Assembly: GCA_016711215.1 (NCBI GenBank)
Contig: JADJTL010000005.1
Coordinates: 186,001-250,000 of the forward strand
From: Pseudomonadota bacterium
Lineage (GTDB): Bacteria; Myxococcota_A; Polyangia; GCA-2747355
Length of the DNA: 64,000 nt
Direction: 5' to 3'
Shown: positions 18,659 to 28,126 of the stretch, in pieces
How positions within the stretch are numbered: the stretch's first letter is position 1
Layout of the letters: each line of letters begins with the position of its first letter
Made by a program: the position numbers and the translations under genes
Notes under the pieces: generated by a model
Seen by the model: the letters and a program-made list of their open reading frames with translations, nothing else
Told to the model about the DNA's origin: nothing
Database searches by the model: none

Positions 18659-21442
18659 CTAGTGCGCGTCGCCCCAGCTCGGACCGTAGCCCACGTCCAC
18701 CTGCAGCGGGACGTCGAGCACGGCGACCTGAGCCATCGCCTCGCGCACCAGCGCAGCCACCGCCTCGACCTCACCCTCTCGCACCTCGAAGACGAGCTCG
18801 TCGTGCACACTGAGGATCATCGGCGCCTCCAACCCCGCCGCGCGTAGGGCGCCCTCGACCCGGATCATCGCCAGCTTGATCAGATCCGCCGCCGTGCCCT
18901 GGATCGGCGTGTTGCGGGCGATGCGCTCGGCCGCGGCCCGCGCCGCGAAGGAGCCGACCGTCAGCCCCGGCACCGGACGCCGCCGACCGAGCAGCGTCCG
19001 CACCTCTCCCGTCGCTCGCGCCTCGGCGACGATTCGCTCCATGAAGGTCTGAACCCCGGCATAGCGCGCGAAGTAGTCGTCGATGTAGCGCCGCGCGACC
19101 GCTCGCGGCAAGTGGAGCTGGCGGCTCAGGCCCCAGTCGCTCTGGCCATAGATGACGCCGAAGTTCACCGCCTTGGCGACTCGGCGTTGTTCCTCGCTGA
19201 CGTCCTCGGGCGCGACGCCGAAGACCTCGGCGGCCGTCCGGCGGTGAACGTCTTGGCCGCGACGGAAGGCATCGACCAGCACAGGATCTTGCGAGAGATG
19301 CGCCAGCACGCGCAGCTCCACCTGGGAATAGTCGCCGGAAAGCAGGACACACCCGGGCGGCGCCGTGAAGGCGCGCCGAATACGCCGGCCGAGCGGGCCG
19401 CGAATCGGGATGTTCTGCAGATTGGGATCGGAGCTGCTCAGCCGCCCGGTCGCGGCGACGGCCTGGTTGTAGCGCGTATGCACCCGGCCGCTGCCTGGAT
19501 CGATCAAGGCCGGCAGCGCATCGAGCCAGCCGCTCTTGATCTTGTGGAGGGTGCGGTAGGCTTCGATCTGCCCGGCGATCGGGTGCTCGAGCGCCAGGTC
19601 CGCCAGGACCTCGCTATCCGTCGAGTAGCCGGTCTTGGTCTTCTTGCCGGCCGTCAGGCCAAGCTGGTCGAAGAGCAGGCTGCGCAGCTGCTTCGGCGAG
19701 TTGATGTTGATCGCCCAGCCCGCCTGCTCTTGGATCGCGCGCTCGAGCTGGCGCAGCTCGAGCGCCACTTCCTCGCCGATCGCCCGCAACTCGCGGGCCT
19801 CGACCAGGCAACCGCGCAGCTCCATCGCCGCCAGGATATCGCTCAGCGGCCGCTCGACCTCGCGCATCAGGCGCGAGAGCGGCGGGTCGCGCGCCAGCTC
19901 GACCCCGAGGCGCGAGGTCACCTCCCAGGTCGCCACGGCCGCCGCCGCGACGCTGCGCGCGCTCTCCCGCAGCGTCGCCTCACCATCGACCGCGCCGCGG
20001 CGGCCGGCCCCGGATGGCAGCGCCAAATCCTGCCGCAGATAGAGGCGAGCCAACGCCCCGAGATCGTGCGTCGGGCGCGAGGGATCGAGCAGGTAGGACG
20101 CCAGCATCGGGTCGTCGGCCACGCCGCAGAGCGGCAGCCCGGCGCGACCCAGGACCGTCGTCGCTAGCTTGACGTCGTGGATGTACTTGACGATCCCAGA
20201 ATCGGCCAGCAGCGGGGCCAGCGCGGCGGTGACCTGGGCCCACGCTAGCTGGCGCGGCGCGCCGAGGAAGAGGTGCCCCACCGGCACGTAGGCAGCGGTC
20301 TCTGGATCGACGCAGAGCCCGAGCCCGAGCACCTGCGCCTGAGACGGCCGTTGATCCGGCTCGAGGTCGAAGCTCAGCGCCAGCCGTCCGCTCGCCGTCG
20401 CTCGCGCCAACAACCCCTCGAGCTCCGCCATGCTCAACACGAGCGCCTGCGGCGCCGCGACGACGCCCGCCTCGGGCGCTGCCGCGTTCGTCGGTACTGC
20501 CTCGGCCGCTGCCGCGTCTGTCGGTACCGCCTCGGCCGCTGCCGCGTCTGTCGGTACTGCCTCGGCCGCTAGGGCGTCGGCTGCCGCGAGGCGCTGCCGT
20601 AGGCGACCGAGCTCGAGCCGCTCGACCAGCGCGCCGAGCGCTGCCTTGTCGGGAGCCTGGCACTTCAGCGCCTCGACGCCCAGGGCGAGCGGGCAGTCCT
20701 CGCGCAGGGCCACGAGACGGCGCGAGAGGCGCGCCAGCTCAGCATGCTCGCGCAGCGCCTGTTGGAGCTTCTTGCCCGCGGCCTGATCCGCGGCCGCCAG
20801 GACACCCTCGAGGCTGCCCCATTGCCCCAGCAGCTTGCTCGCGGTCTTGGCCCCGATGCCCGGCACGCCGGGGACGTTGTCGCTCGTGTCGCCGACCAAG
20901 GCCAACCAATCGCCGAGCTGCGCCGGCACGACACCGTAGCGCGCGACCACCTCTGCGACGCCGTAGAGCTTATCCTTCATCGTATCGAGCAGCCGCACCT
21001 GCTCGTCGACGAGCTGCATCAGGTCCTTGTCGCTGCTGACGATCACCACGTCGAACCCGCGCCGGCGGGCCTCGCGCGTCAGCGTCGCGATTAAATCGTC
21101 GGCCTCGAGGCCCTCGGCCTCGATCACCGGTACGCGGAAGGCCGTCAGCAGCTCGCGCACCAGCGGGAATTGTCGGGACAGCTCGGGCGGCGTCGGGGGG
21201 CGATGCGCCTTGTAGTCGGCAAAGAGCGCCTGCCGAAACGATGGCCCGCGGTCGAAGACCGCCGCCAAGTACTCCGGGCGCTGCTCGTCGAGCAGCTTGA
21301 GCAGCATGTTGCAGAAGCCGTGCACCGCCCCGGTCGGCGTGCCGTCGGCCGTGCTCAAGGGAGGCAGCGCGTGGAAGGCGCGAAAGACGAAGCCCGGCGC
21401 ATCGATCAGGAAGAGACGGGCTGGAGCGGGGGAATCAGGCAT
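18659..21442 (-). CDS. polA: DNA polymerase I, proofreading site apparently lost
   Basis: Repair and Okazaki-fragment polymerase, 927 residues. The 5'-3' flap nuclease domain occupies 1-285, then a low-complexity linker with three copies of a ten-residue AAAEAVPTDA unit (about 291-322), an exonuclease-like domain (about 340-520) and the polymerase (about 530-927). Polymerase motifs are intact: A (DYSQVELRVLAHLS, 704-717), B (RRVAKAVNFGVIYGQ, from 753) and C (SVHDELVFEV). In the 3'-5' exonuclease domain DxE survives (Asp359, Glu361). The exo II Asp is Ala427 and the exo III YxxxD region is SVAAAAVAT with no acidic residue, so proofreading is probably absent. Confidence 0.97.
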   Translation of the reverse strand: MPDSPAPARLFLIDAPGFVFRAFHALPPLSTADGTPTGAVHGFCNMLLKLLDEQRPEYLAAVFDRGPSFRQALFADYKAHRPPTPPELSRQFPLVRELLTAFRVPVIEAEGLEADDLIATLTREARRRGFDVVIVSSDKDLMQLVDEQVRLLDTMKDKLYGVAEVVARYGVVPAQLGDWLALVGDTSDNVPGVPGIGAKTASKLLGQWGSLEGVLAAADQAAGKKLQQALREHAELARLSRRLVALREDCPLALGVEALKCQAPDKAALGALVERLELGRLRQRLAAADALAAEAVPTDAAAAEAVPTDAAAAEAVPTNAAAPEAGVVAAPQALVLSMAELEGLLARATASGRLALSFDLEPDQRPSQAQVLGLGLCVDPETAAYVPVGHLFLGAPRQLAWAQVTAALAPLLADSGIVKYIHDVKLATTVLGRAGLPLCGVADDPMLASYLLDPSRPTHDLGALARLYLRQDLALPSGAGRRGAVDGEATLRESARSVAAAAVATWEVTSRLGVELARDPPLSRLMREVERPLSDILAAMELRGCLVEARELRAIGEEVALELRQLERAIQEQAGWAININSPKQLRSLLFDQLGLTAGKKTKTGYSTDSEVLADLALEHPIAGQIEAYRTLHKIKSGWLDALPALIDPGSGRVHTRYNQAVAATGRLSSSDPNLQNIPIRGPLGRRIRRAFTAPPGCVLLSGDYSQVELRVLAHLSQDPVLVDAFRRGQDVHRRTAAEVFGVAPEDVSEEQRRVAKAVNFGVIYGQSDWGLSRQLHLPRAVARRYIDDYFARYAGVQTFMERIVAEARATGEVRTLLGRRRPVPGLTVGSFAARAAAERIARNTPIQGTAADLIKLAMIRVEGALRAAGLEAPMILSVHDELVFEVREGEVEAVAALVREAMAQVAVLDVPLQVDVGYGPSWGDAH
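20478..20571 (-). repeat. 30-bp tandem repeat inside polA (about 3 copies)
   Basis: Three nearly identical 30-base units, each built around ctgtcggtac(c/t)gcctcggcc, encode EAVPTDAAAA in the linker between the flap-nuclease and exonuclease-like domains. Copies differ at single bases, including the base that makes Asp or Asn. Copy number may vary between strains. Confidence 0.85.
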
Positions 21443-21538
21443 TTCGGAGCCTTAACACGCCTTCCCATCCTCCGAAGGCGGAAAGCGACACGGTCGCGCC
21501 GTAGCGAGGGCTGCGCCAGCGTGGTATGGACCCTGCCC

Positions 21539-22396
21539 ATGCCCGCTCCGCGCTCGTTTGCCGCCGCCTGTGCCCTCGCCGGCCTCTGCGTGGCTCTCGG
21601 CTGCGGCAGCGCACCGCCGCCTCCGGCGGTCCAGCCCAACGTCGCCGCCCATGACCCGGTCGTCACCGAGCTCGACCGCCTGCTCGCACATCCACCGCGG
21701 GCCACCACGCGCGGCGGCGTGGCCGCCTGCCTGCGCCAGGTCGAACGCGACGCCGCCTGCCCGCTCGAGGAGCTGCCACCATGGCGCGTCATCCCCGTGC
21801 GCGTGGCGCTCGATCCGCGCTACCATCGTTGGCCCCGCTGGCGCGAGCGGCTGGCGCGCACCTTCGCCTGCGTCAATACCTTCTATCAGCCCACCGGCCT
21901 GCAATGGCGCGTGCTTGAGGTCTTCGACTGGCCGCCGGGCGCGCAACGCCACGCGCTCTACGGCCTGCTCGACCGCCTGCAGCGCGAGGTGCCCTACGAC
22001 GGCAAGAGCGTGCGCCTCGGGATCAGCGTCTGGGAGGAGCGGCGTGTCTTTGCGTCGGCGGGCGGCGAGATCGGCCTGAGCCAGTACGACACCTGCGTCG
22101 TGCCCTCATGGCCGCGGATCGAGAATGACTGCGTCATCCTCGCCCACGAGCTCGGTCACCTGGCGGGCGCGGAGCACGTACCGGGCAAGCATTGGATCAT
22201 GGGTTGGGCTGCCAGCCCCTTCCATCTGCCGGCGGGCGACCCACTGGCGCGCGTCACCGCGGTCTACCGTTTTCATCCGCGCAATCGCGCTGCGCTCGTG
22301 CTGGCTCGCGCCACGCGCCTGACCCCCAGCGGCCTCGCGCTTCCAGCGCCGTGCGCCGCGCGCCTGCAGCAGCTCGACGCCTGCTACGGCCTCTGA
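21539..22396 (+). CDS. Metzincin-like zinc metalloprotease lipoprotein
   Basis: A 285-residue exported lipoprotein: signal segment with lipobox VALGCGS near residue 21. The zinc site is HELGHLAGAEH (His203, Glu204, His207, His213), the HExxHxxGxxH form of metzincins, followed by a plausible Met-turn in HWIMGWAAS. Several Cys residues may form disulfides. Substrate unknown. Start ATG 21539 is chosen because it places the lipobox correctly; an upstream in-frame extension through the polA promoter region is unlikely. It diverges from polA across a 96-base gap. Confidence 0.8.
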   Translation: MPAPRSFAAACALAGLCVALGCGSAPPPPAVQPNVAAHDPVVTELDRLLAHPPRATTRGGVAACLRQVERDAACPLEELPPWRVIPVRVALDPRYHRWPRWRERLARTFACVNTFYQPTGLQWRVLEVFDWPPGAQRHALYGLLDRLQREVPYDGKSVRLGISVWEERRVFASAGGEIGLSQYDTCVVPSWPRIENDCVILAHELGHLAGAEHVPGKHWIMGWAASPFHLPAGDPLARVTAVYRFHPRNRAALVLARATRLTPSGLALPAPCAARLQQLDACYGL

Positions 22397-22417
22397 TCGA
22401 CCCGCGACCCGCCCCCC

Positions 22418-22480
22418 GCAAGCGCCCCCTGCAAGCGCCCTCTGTGAGCGCCCCCTGCAAGCGCCCTCTGCAAGCGCCGG
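22418..22480. repeat. 13-bp tandem repeat between convergent genes
   Basis: Four full units and one partial unit of gcaagcgcc(c/t)(c/t)ct-type sequence: units start at 22418, 22431, 22444, 22457 and 22470. The repeat fills most of the 114-base space between the metalloprotease stop and the tamB stop. No stem-loop with a T-tract is seen, so it is not an obvious terminator. Confidence 0.85.
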
Positions 22481-22510
22481 CGTGCTGCTCTGGCCTACTG
22501 ATCGGCCGAT

Positions 22511-25500
22511 TCAGCGCAGCGGGTAACGCAGGCGCAGCTCCAGGCGGCCGCGCGAGGGGTTCTCGATCTCGCGTTGGAGGCGCGTCGAGAGGCGCTCCAG
22601 CCGCCCGACGAGCTGGAGATAGTCGTGCATCCGGTAACGCGCCGAGGCGCGCCCCGCGAAGCCGCCGATGAAGTCGCGTTCGCCCTCGCCACAGACCTCG
22701 AGCGCGGTGCCGACGTTCTTGCACGCGCGCGCGCTGACCGACTCGGTCCCGATCTCCAGCCGCACCAGATCGAGACCGATCGCCTGCTTGATCGGATCCT
22801 CCAGGAACTGACCGAGGAACTGCCCCGTCAGCTCCTTGACCTGGCGATCGGCCGCCTGGGCCGCGCGCCCACCCCCTTGGCCCGCCAGTTGGTCGCGCCA
22901 TTGGTCCGTCGTGCGGCCCGTCGCCAACAGTGCGAGGATCTGGCCCTGCTCCAGATGCGGCTGGCTGCTGAGCCGAATGCGAATGCCATCGAGCGGTCCC
23001 TGCAAGAGCAGCAGGATCTGATAGTCGGTGCCGTTGCGGTCCGCGTACTGCGTTTCGGCCGTGATGTTGAGCAGCGCGCGATCAGCGGACTTGCCGCTGT
23101 CAAAGCTGATCTCCCCGCGCTGCACCTCGTAGTCGCCGTGCAGGAAGGGGATGCGGAAGGTCCCCTCTTCGACGCGGACCAGGCCCCCGATCCGCGGCTG
23201 CGAGAGCGTCCCGCCCACGCTGAGGGTGCTTTGCAGACCGAGATCGGCGTAGCTATTGTGCACCCGTAGCTGACCGGCCGAGCGCACGTCGAGCTGCAGC
23301 GCCAGGTTGGCCAACACCGGCACGCTCTGCCAGAAGGGCGCTGCCTCCTCGGCCACGCGCGGTCGCAGCACGGCATTTTTGATCAGGTCGAACTCCTGCA
23401 CGTAGCGCGCGTCGATGATGTCGACGCTGCCATTGAGCGCCAGCGCTTGCTCGTCGCCCACCAGGGTCACGTCCGTATTGAACTCAAGCGCATAGATCCC
23501 AGGCGAGCGCTGCGGAATGCTATTGCCGGCGACCCGGAGGTAGAGGTCGACGACCTCGCGCTGATCAAAACGCGCCTCGCCGAAGAGGCGAATCGTGCCC
23601 TCGTCGTAGCTGCCCTCGACGGGCGTGGTCCAACGGCAGCTGCCCTCCGTCGCGGCGCACTTCTCGTCCTCGCTGCGACACGCCAGCGTCCCGCCGAGAC
23701 AGACCAGGTAGTTGGAGAACGCGATCCGGCCCTGGCGCAAGGTGATCAGCCGCCCGAAGCCGCGCGGCACGAACTCGGCGTAGCCCAGCGAAACCTCGCC
23801 GAAGAGGCGTGGATCGCCGAGGGGGCCCTCGACCTCCGCGTGCAAGCGCGCCCAACCCGCGGCCTGCGAAAGCTTGTCGGCGAGGAGCAACTGCAGCAGC
23901 TTGAGGTTGAGGTCGCCATCGATGCGCAGCGACGCGGTCTGCGGCGCGAAGGGAAAGGCAGCGGCCAAGGTCAGTCGACCGTGCGCGCTCAGCTCCTGAC
24001 GCCCGAGCCGCAGCCGGAGTCTCGTCAACTCCAGCAACCCGGGGCTAATGCGCAGGTTCGCTGCGGGCAGCTCCAGCGGTCGCTCGAACCTCGGCAGCGT
24101 CACGGCGACCTCTCGGGCCGCCAGCCAACCGCTCGGACGAAGGGCGTTCAGTGGCCCCGTCAGCCGCAGGTCCGCCGTCAGCGCGCCGCTGATGCGCCGC
24201 ACCTGCCGCGCGAGAAAGAACTGCGGCCAAGGCCAGTGGCACGAAGCCGCGCAAGCGCAGGTCAGACGCCTGCAGCCCGACGAATCCCCCGACCGAGAGT
24301 TCCGCCTGCTCCAGGCCACCCTTGGCGACCGGACGCCACGATCCCCGCTCCGGCACCGAGGTCACCAACCTGGCGGTGACCAGCTGCAGCCGCGCGTCGC
24401 TGTAGGTCAGCAGCAGCTCGTCGCGATTGCTCAGCCGCACGCGGCGGTCCTGCCGCTCCCCCTCGGGCCGATAGCGCAGCGCGACATCGAGCCCGAGAGC
24501 CGCAACGTGGCCGCCGTCAGCCCGCGCGAGCGATCGGCGCTGAGCCGGAGTTGTCCGCCGATCAGCGTCTCCAAGCCCTCGATCCCGGCGAGCTCGGGCA
24601 GCAGTCGATGCACCGGCAGGTGGGCGAACTCGACGCTGAGATGCGCTGTGGGATGCGGTTGCGTCAACGCGAGTCCGTCGATCGCGATGCGGCCATCGAG
24701 CAGTCGACCGGCGATCGCCACGCTGTCGGTGCCCGGCGTGAAGCGCAGCCATCCCGATCCCAGCGGCATACCGCGCAGCCGCATCGCTCCGAGTTGCAAC
24801 GTCCCCGCCAGGCGCGGATCGCGCGCGGTGCCGCTCAGATCGAGCGTGCCCCCCAGCTCGGCCTCTAGAGCGGACCTCCAGGCGCCGGGCACCGCGCCGA
24901 GCGGGAGTCGCCGCAGCGCCACGCGCAGCGCGAAGTTGCCGGCGTGGAAGTAGTCCCCGCGCGCGTTCAAGCCGCCGCCGCGCGCGCGATCGAGCCTCAG
25001 CTCGTAGAGCGTGAAGCGGTCCGCCAGCAGCGCTCCGCGAAGCACAGCCTCGCGGTAGGGCTCTCCGGCCAAGACCAACCCGGGCACCCTGAGGCTGGCG
25101 CTGCCCCGCAAATCGTCGAAGGGACCCTCGACCACCACGCGCCCCGCCAGCCGTCCGCGCGGAGCGCCTGGCAGTCCGAGCGTCGCCAGGTCGATGCCGT
25201 CGATGCGCAGGCGCGCCTGCAGATAGGGCCGCGGCAGCGGATGCGCCAGATCGCGATGGAAGAGCTGCAGGGTCCCCTCACCTGCCAACGTGCCGCCGAA
25301 GCCGCGCCCGCGCAGCGCCGTCAGCGCCAAGACCCCCTCGCGCAGGGCGATCGTCGCCCGCAGCTGCTGCAAGCGACGGGCGCCGTAACCGACCTCGTCG
25401 GCGACGATCTCGCCGCGCAGCACCAAGCGCGGGTAGCGCCCGCTGACCTCGAGCGATCCGCGCGCCCGATGGAGCGGCCGCAGGCCCAGCGCGCGATCGA

Positions 25501-26983
25501 GGTAGGGCCCCGGTCGCGCGAGATCGAGCGCGACGCGCGCCTTCAACGCACGTCCTCGCGGATCGAGCGCACCACGGACCGTCAGCTGGTTGCCCTCCGC
25601 GCGCACGCTCAGGCCGCGCAGCTCGACGCGCCGTGGATCGAGCTGCGCGTTGCCGCGGAGCGAAATGCTGCGAGGCCAGGCGTCTCCCCCGCGCTGCGGC
25701 CGGCGGCGCAGCTCGAGGGCCACGTCGGCGGCGGCCGTGAGCGCGGCGCCGATCCGCCCGCTGAGCTCGACCTTCCCGTCGAGCGATCCGGCCAGGGGAT
25801 CGACGAGTCGCCCGAGGTCGACGCCCGCGAGCCCCAGCCGCGCTCGCCACGCGCCGTCGTTCCAGTCGAGCTTCCCCTCCCCGGAGATCGCCCCCTGGAA
25901 GAGCCGCGCCTGGACGCGCTGCAGCGCGATGCGCCCCGTGTGCACGTTGAGGTCGAGGTGGCCCCCCACGTCGCTCATGCGCAGGCCGAGGGGCGTAGCA
26001 GCCAGCTCGCCCAGGGTGAGGTCGAAGCGCGGCTCGGCCAACAGGCCGCTGACGACCAAGGCTGCACGACCGCCGGGCGCGAAGCCCTGCCCGATCAGCC
26101 GGGCCGCAGCGCTTCCCACCCGCTCCAGCTTCGCCCGCGCATCGAAGACCGCGGTATCGAAGAGCCGGCGGATCCCGTCGTCGACGCGCACCCGCGCCCC
26201 GGCCACCTCGCCGCGCAGCGCGTCGACCAGCAGGTCATGACCCGCGATTCGCACGCGCTCGGCCGTGAAGCGGCGCAGCGGCAGGCGCAGCCGGTGCTGG
26301 CGCCACTCGCCCCGGGGGAAGCGCAGCAGGCTCGCCTCGAGCTGCATGCCATCGCGCAGCACAGGCCCCGCGAAGCGCAGCCACGCCACCACATCGATGT
26401 CCTGGATATCGAAGCGCGTCGGCCCTATTCGCAGCGCGAAGGTCGCCCCGCGCACGACCACATGGCGCAGCTCGATCCTCGGACCACGTGAGGCGCGGAC
26501 TTTCCCCGGCGCCGGCGGGCGGCGGCTCATGAAGGCCTCGGCGATGCCGACGCCGGGCTCGGGACCGCTGCCTTCCGGCATGCTCCCGACCAGGCAGTAC
26601 CCGCCCTCGATCTCGACCTCGGGGACGTCGATGACGCCCGAGAGCAGCGCGCCACGGAGCCGCACGGTCGCGCGCACACGGGTGGCAGCGATCATTCGCG
26701 TGCCGGCGGGGTCGTCGATGCGGGCGCCCTCGATCAGCAGCGGCGTCGCCGTACCGAGCAAGAGATCGGCGAGCGCGCGCAGCCGCCAATGGACGCGGCG
26801 CACCGTCACCTTGCCTTTCAGCTCGGCGCTGATCAGCCGCCCGATCCGCGCGGCGAGCACCTCATCGTTGAAGCGCAGGTAGGCCCAGACCGTCAGGCCG
26901 AGGACGATGATGAGGAGGAAGAGCCCGACGACGACCACGCGCCGCAAACCGCTGGAGACCGACCGGACGAGCCTCAGCAGCAT
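22511..26983 (-). CDS. tamB: TamB-like inner-membrane/periplasmic protein, frame broken twice
   Basis: AsmA/TamB-type protein that spans the periplasm and works with an Omp85 partner in envelope protein or lipid transport. ATG 26983 is followed by a signal anchor (VVVVGLFLLIIVLGLTVWAYLRFN). A long beta-helix-like region follows, ending in a DUF490/TamB C-terminal domain (VEEGTFRIPFLHGDYEVQRG, then QGQILALLATGRTTDQW, final LRLRYPLR). As given, the frame breaks near 24492 (one base missing in a CCC run) and is restored near 24214 (one extra base in AAA). With both corrected the product is about 1490 residues, normal for TamB. The ATG shares one base with the upstream protease stop. Confidence 0.85.
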
Positions 26984-28005
26984 CAGCGGGCGGGTCGCCC
27001 GCGGCGACGGCGATGGTGCGCCGCGCAGCCGAGCGCCGCGAGCCACCAGGAGATCTGCGCGCCGAGCGACCTCGCGCCCGCGGCCACCACACAGCCGCCC
27101 TCATCCGCGCGCGCGCCGTGGCCGGAGCCGTCCGCGCGCGCGCCGTCGGCGAGGTGCGCGGTACGCGCGTCCTGCGCGACGCCGATCACCCCCGCCTCTC
27201 GGGAGGGCTCGGCACCGCCGTCGCAGGCCGCGACGCAATCTCCGTCGACCTGCAGGTCCCCCGCGGCCACCGCGCGCAGCCAACCGACGAAGGAATCGAC
27301 CCGCACGTGGTACGAGGTGTCGTAGTTGTCGCCGCTGGCGGAGACCACGCCGATCAGCCGCTCCAGCGCGCCGCTGCCCGCCACAACGGCGCCACCGCTG
27401 TCCGCGTCGGCGGTGTTCTGACTGCGTCCCTGGACGGTGAAGTAGCCGGACATCACCGCCGCGATCTGCTTGTTGCCCTGCCGGCGCGTGCCCGCGGTCG
27501 ACCGCACGGGCTCGAGCGAGGATCCGCCACCATCCGGCCGCACCAGCGCACTGACGCCATAGCCGACCAACTGCACCGCCTCGCCGACCTCCGGGGCCCG
27601 TGCACGCAGCGTCGCCGGCGTCACCGGCGGCGCGTCGACCAGCAAGACGACGCCGAGGTCGTTGAGGTAGGGCGAGACGCTGCGATTCCAGCTTGGATGG
27701 GGCAGCAGCGCGCGCGCCGCGTACTTCACGCCCTCGAGCAAGAAGGGCGTCCGGTCGAAGGCCGACTTGGAGACGCAATGGGCGGCGGTCAGGACCGTGC
27801 GCCGACCGACCAGGGTCGCCGAGCAGAGATCATCCGAAGTGTTGAGCTCGGGGTGATCATTGATCAACAGCCGCCCCACCGCAGCGTGCGAGGCGTCAGG
27901 GAGCCCGTCGACGACGGCCTGTCCCCGTGCCCGGGGCCAACTGCCGGGGTCGTGGCAGCCGCTACCCAAAACCGCCGCAACCAGTGGCGCGATGAGCCCT
28001 CGCAT
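26983..28005 (-). CDS. Trypsin-like serine protease lipoprotein
   Basis: S1-family secreted protease, about 340 residues from ATG 28005. It has a short signal peptide with lipobox AVLGSGC (Cys17) and the catalytic triad His76 (LTAAHC), Asp116 (NDLGVVLL) and Ser203 (DSGGAVV). A Cys-containing C-terminal tail follows, ending in a hydrophobic Arg-tailed segment. I prefer ATG 28005 to ATG 28041 because a strong promoter (28049-28076) would start transcription at about 28041. The stop overlaps the tamB start (TGATG), so protease and TamB are co-translated; the protease may act in envelope maturation (inference). Confidence 0.85.
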   Translation of the reverse strand: MRGLIAPLVAAVLGSGCHDPGSWPRARGQAVVDGLPDASHAAVGRLLINDHPELNTSDDLCSATLVGRRTVLTAAHCVSKSAFDRTPFLLEGVKYAARALLPHPSWNRSVSPYLNDLGVVLLVDAPPVTPATLRARAPEVGEAVQLVGYGVSALVRPDGGGSSLEPVRSTAGTRRQGNKQIAAVMSGYFTVQGRSQNTADADSGGAVVAGSGALERLIGVVSASGDNYDTSYHVRVDSFVGWLRAVAAGDLQVDGDCVAACDGGAEPSREAGVIGVAQDARTAHLADGARADGSGHGARADEGGCVVAAGARSLGAQISWWLAALGCAAHHRRRRGRPAR

Positions 28006-28048
28006 CGCCCGCTGGCCGCGCCTCGCTGACCTTGGCCGCATGGGCAGC

Positions 28049-28076
28049 ATTATAGGCGCTGGCCCCGGCGAATCAA
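28049..28076 (-). promoter_or_regulatory. Sigma-70-like promoter for protease-tamB
   Basis: On the minus strand TTGATT (28076-28071), a 16-base spacer and TATAAT (28054-28049) form a good promoter. The TATAAT ends seven bases before the upstream ATG at 28041, so that ATG would be at or near the transcription start. This favours ATG 28005, or a leaderless message from 28041. Confidence 0.6.
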
Positions 28077-28126
28077 AGCCTGCCCGCGCTGTGACGATAC
28101 GACACATCTGGTACAGTCGCGCCCGC

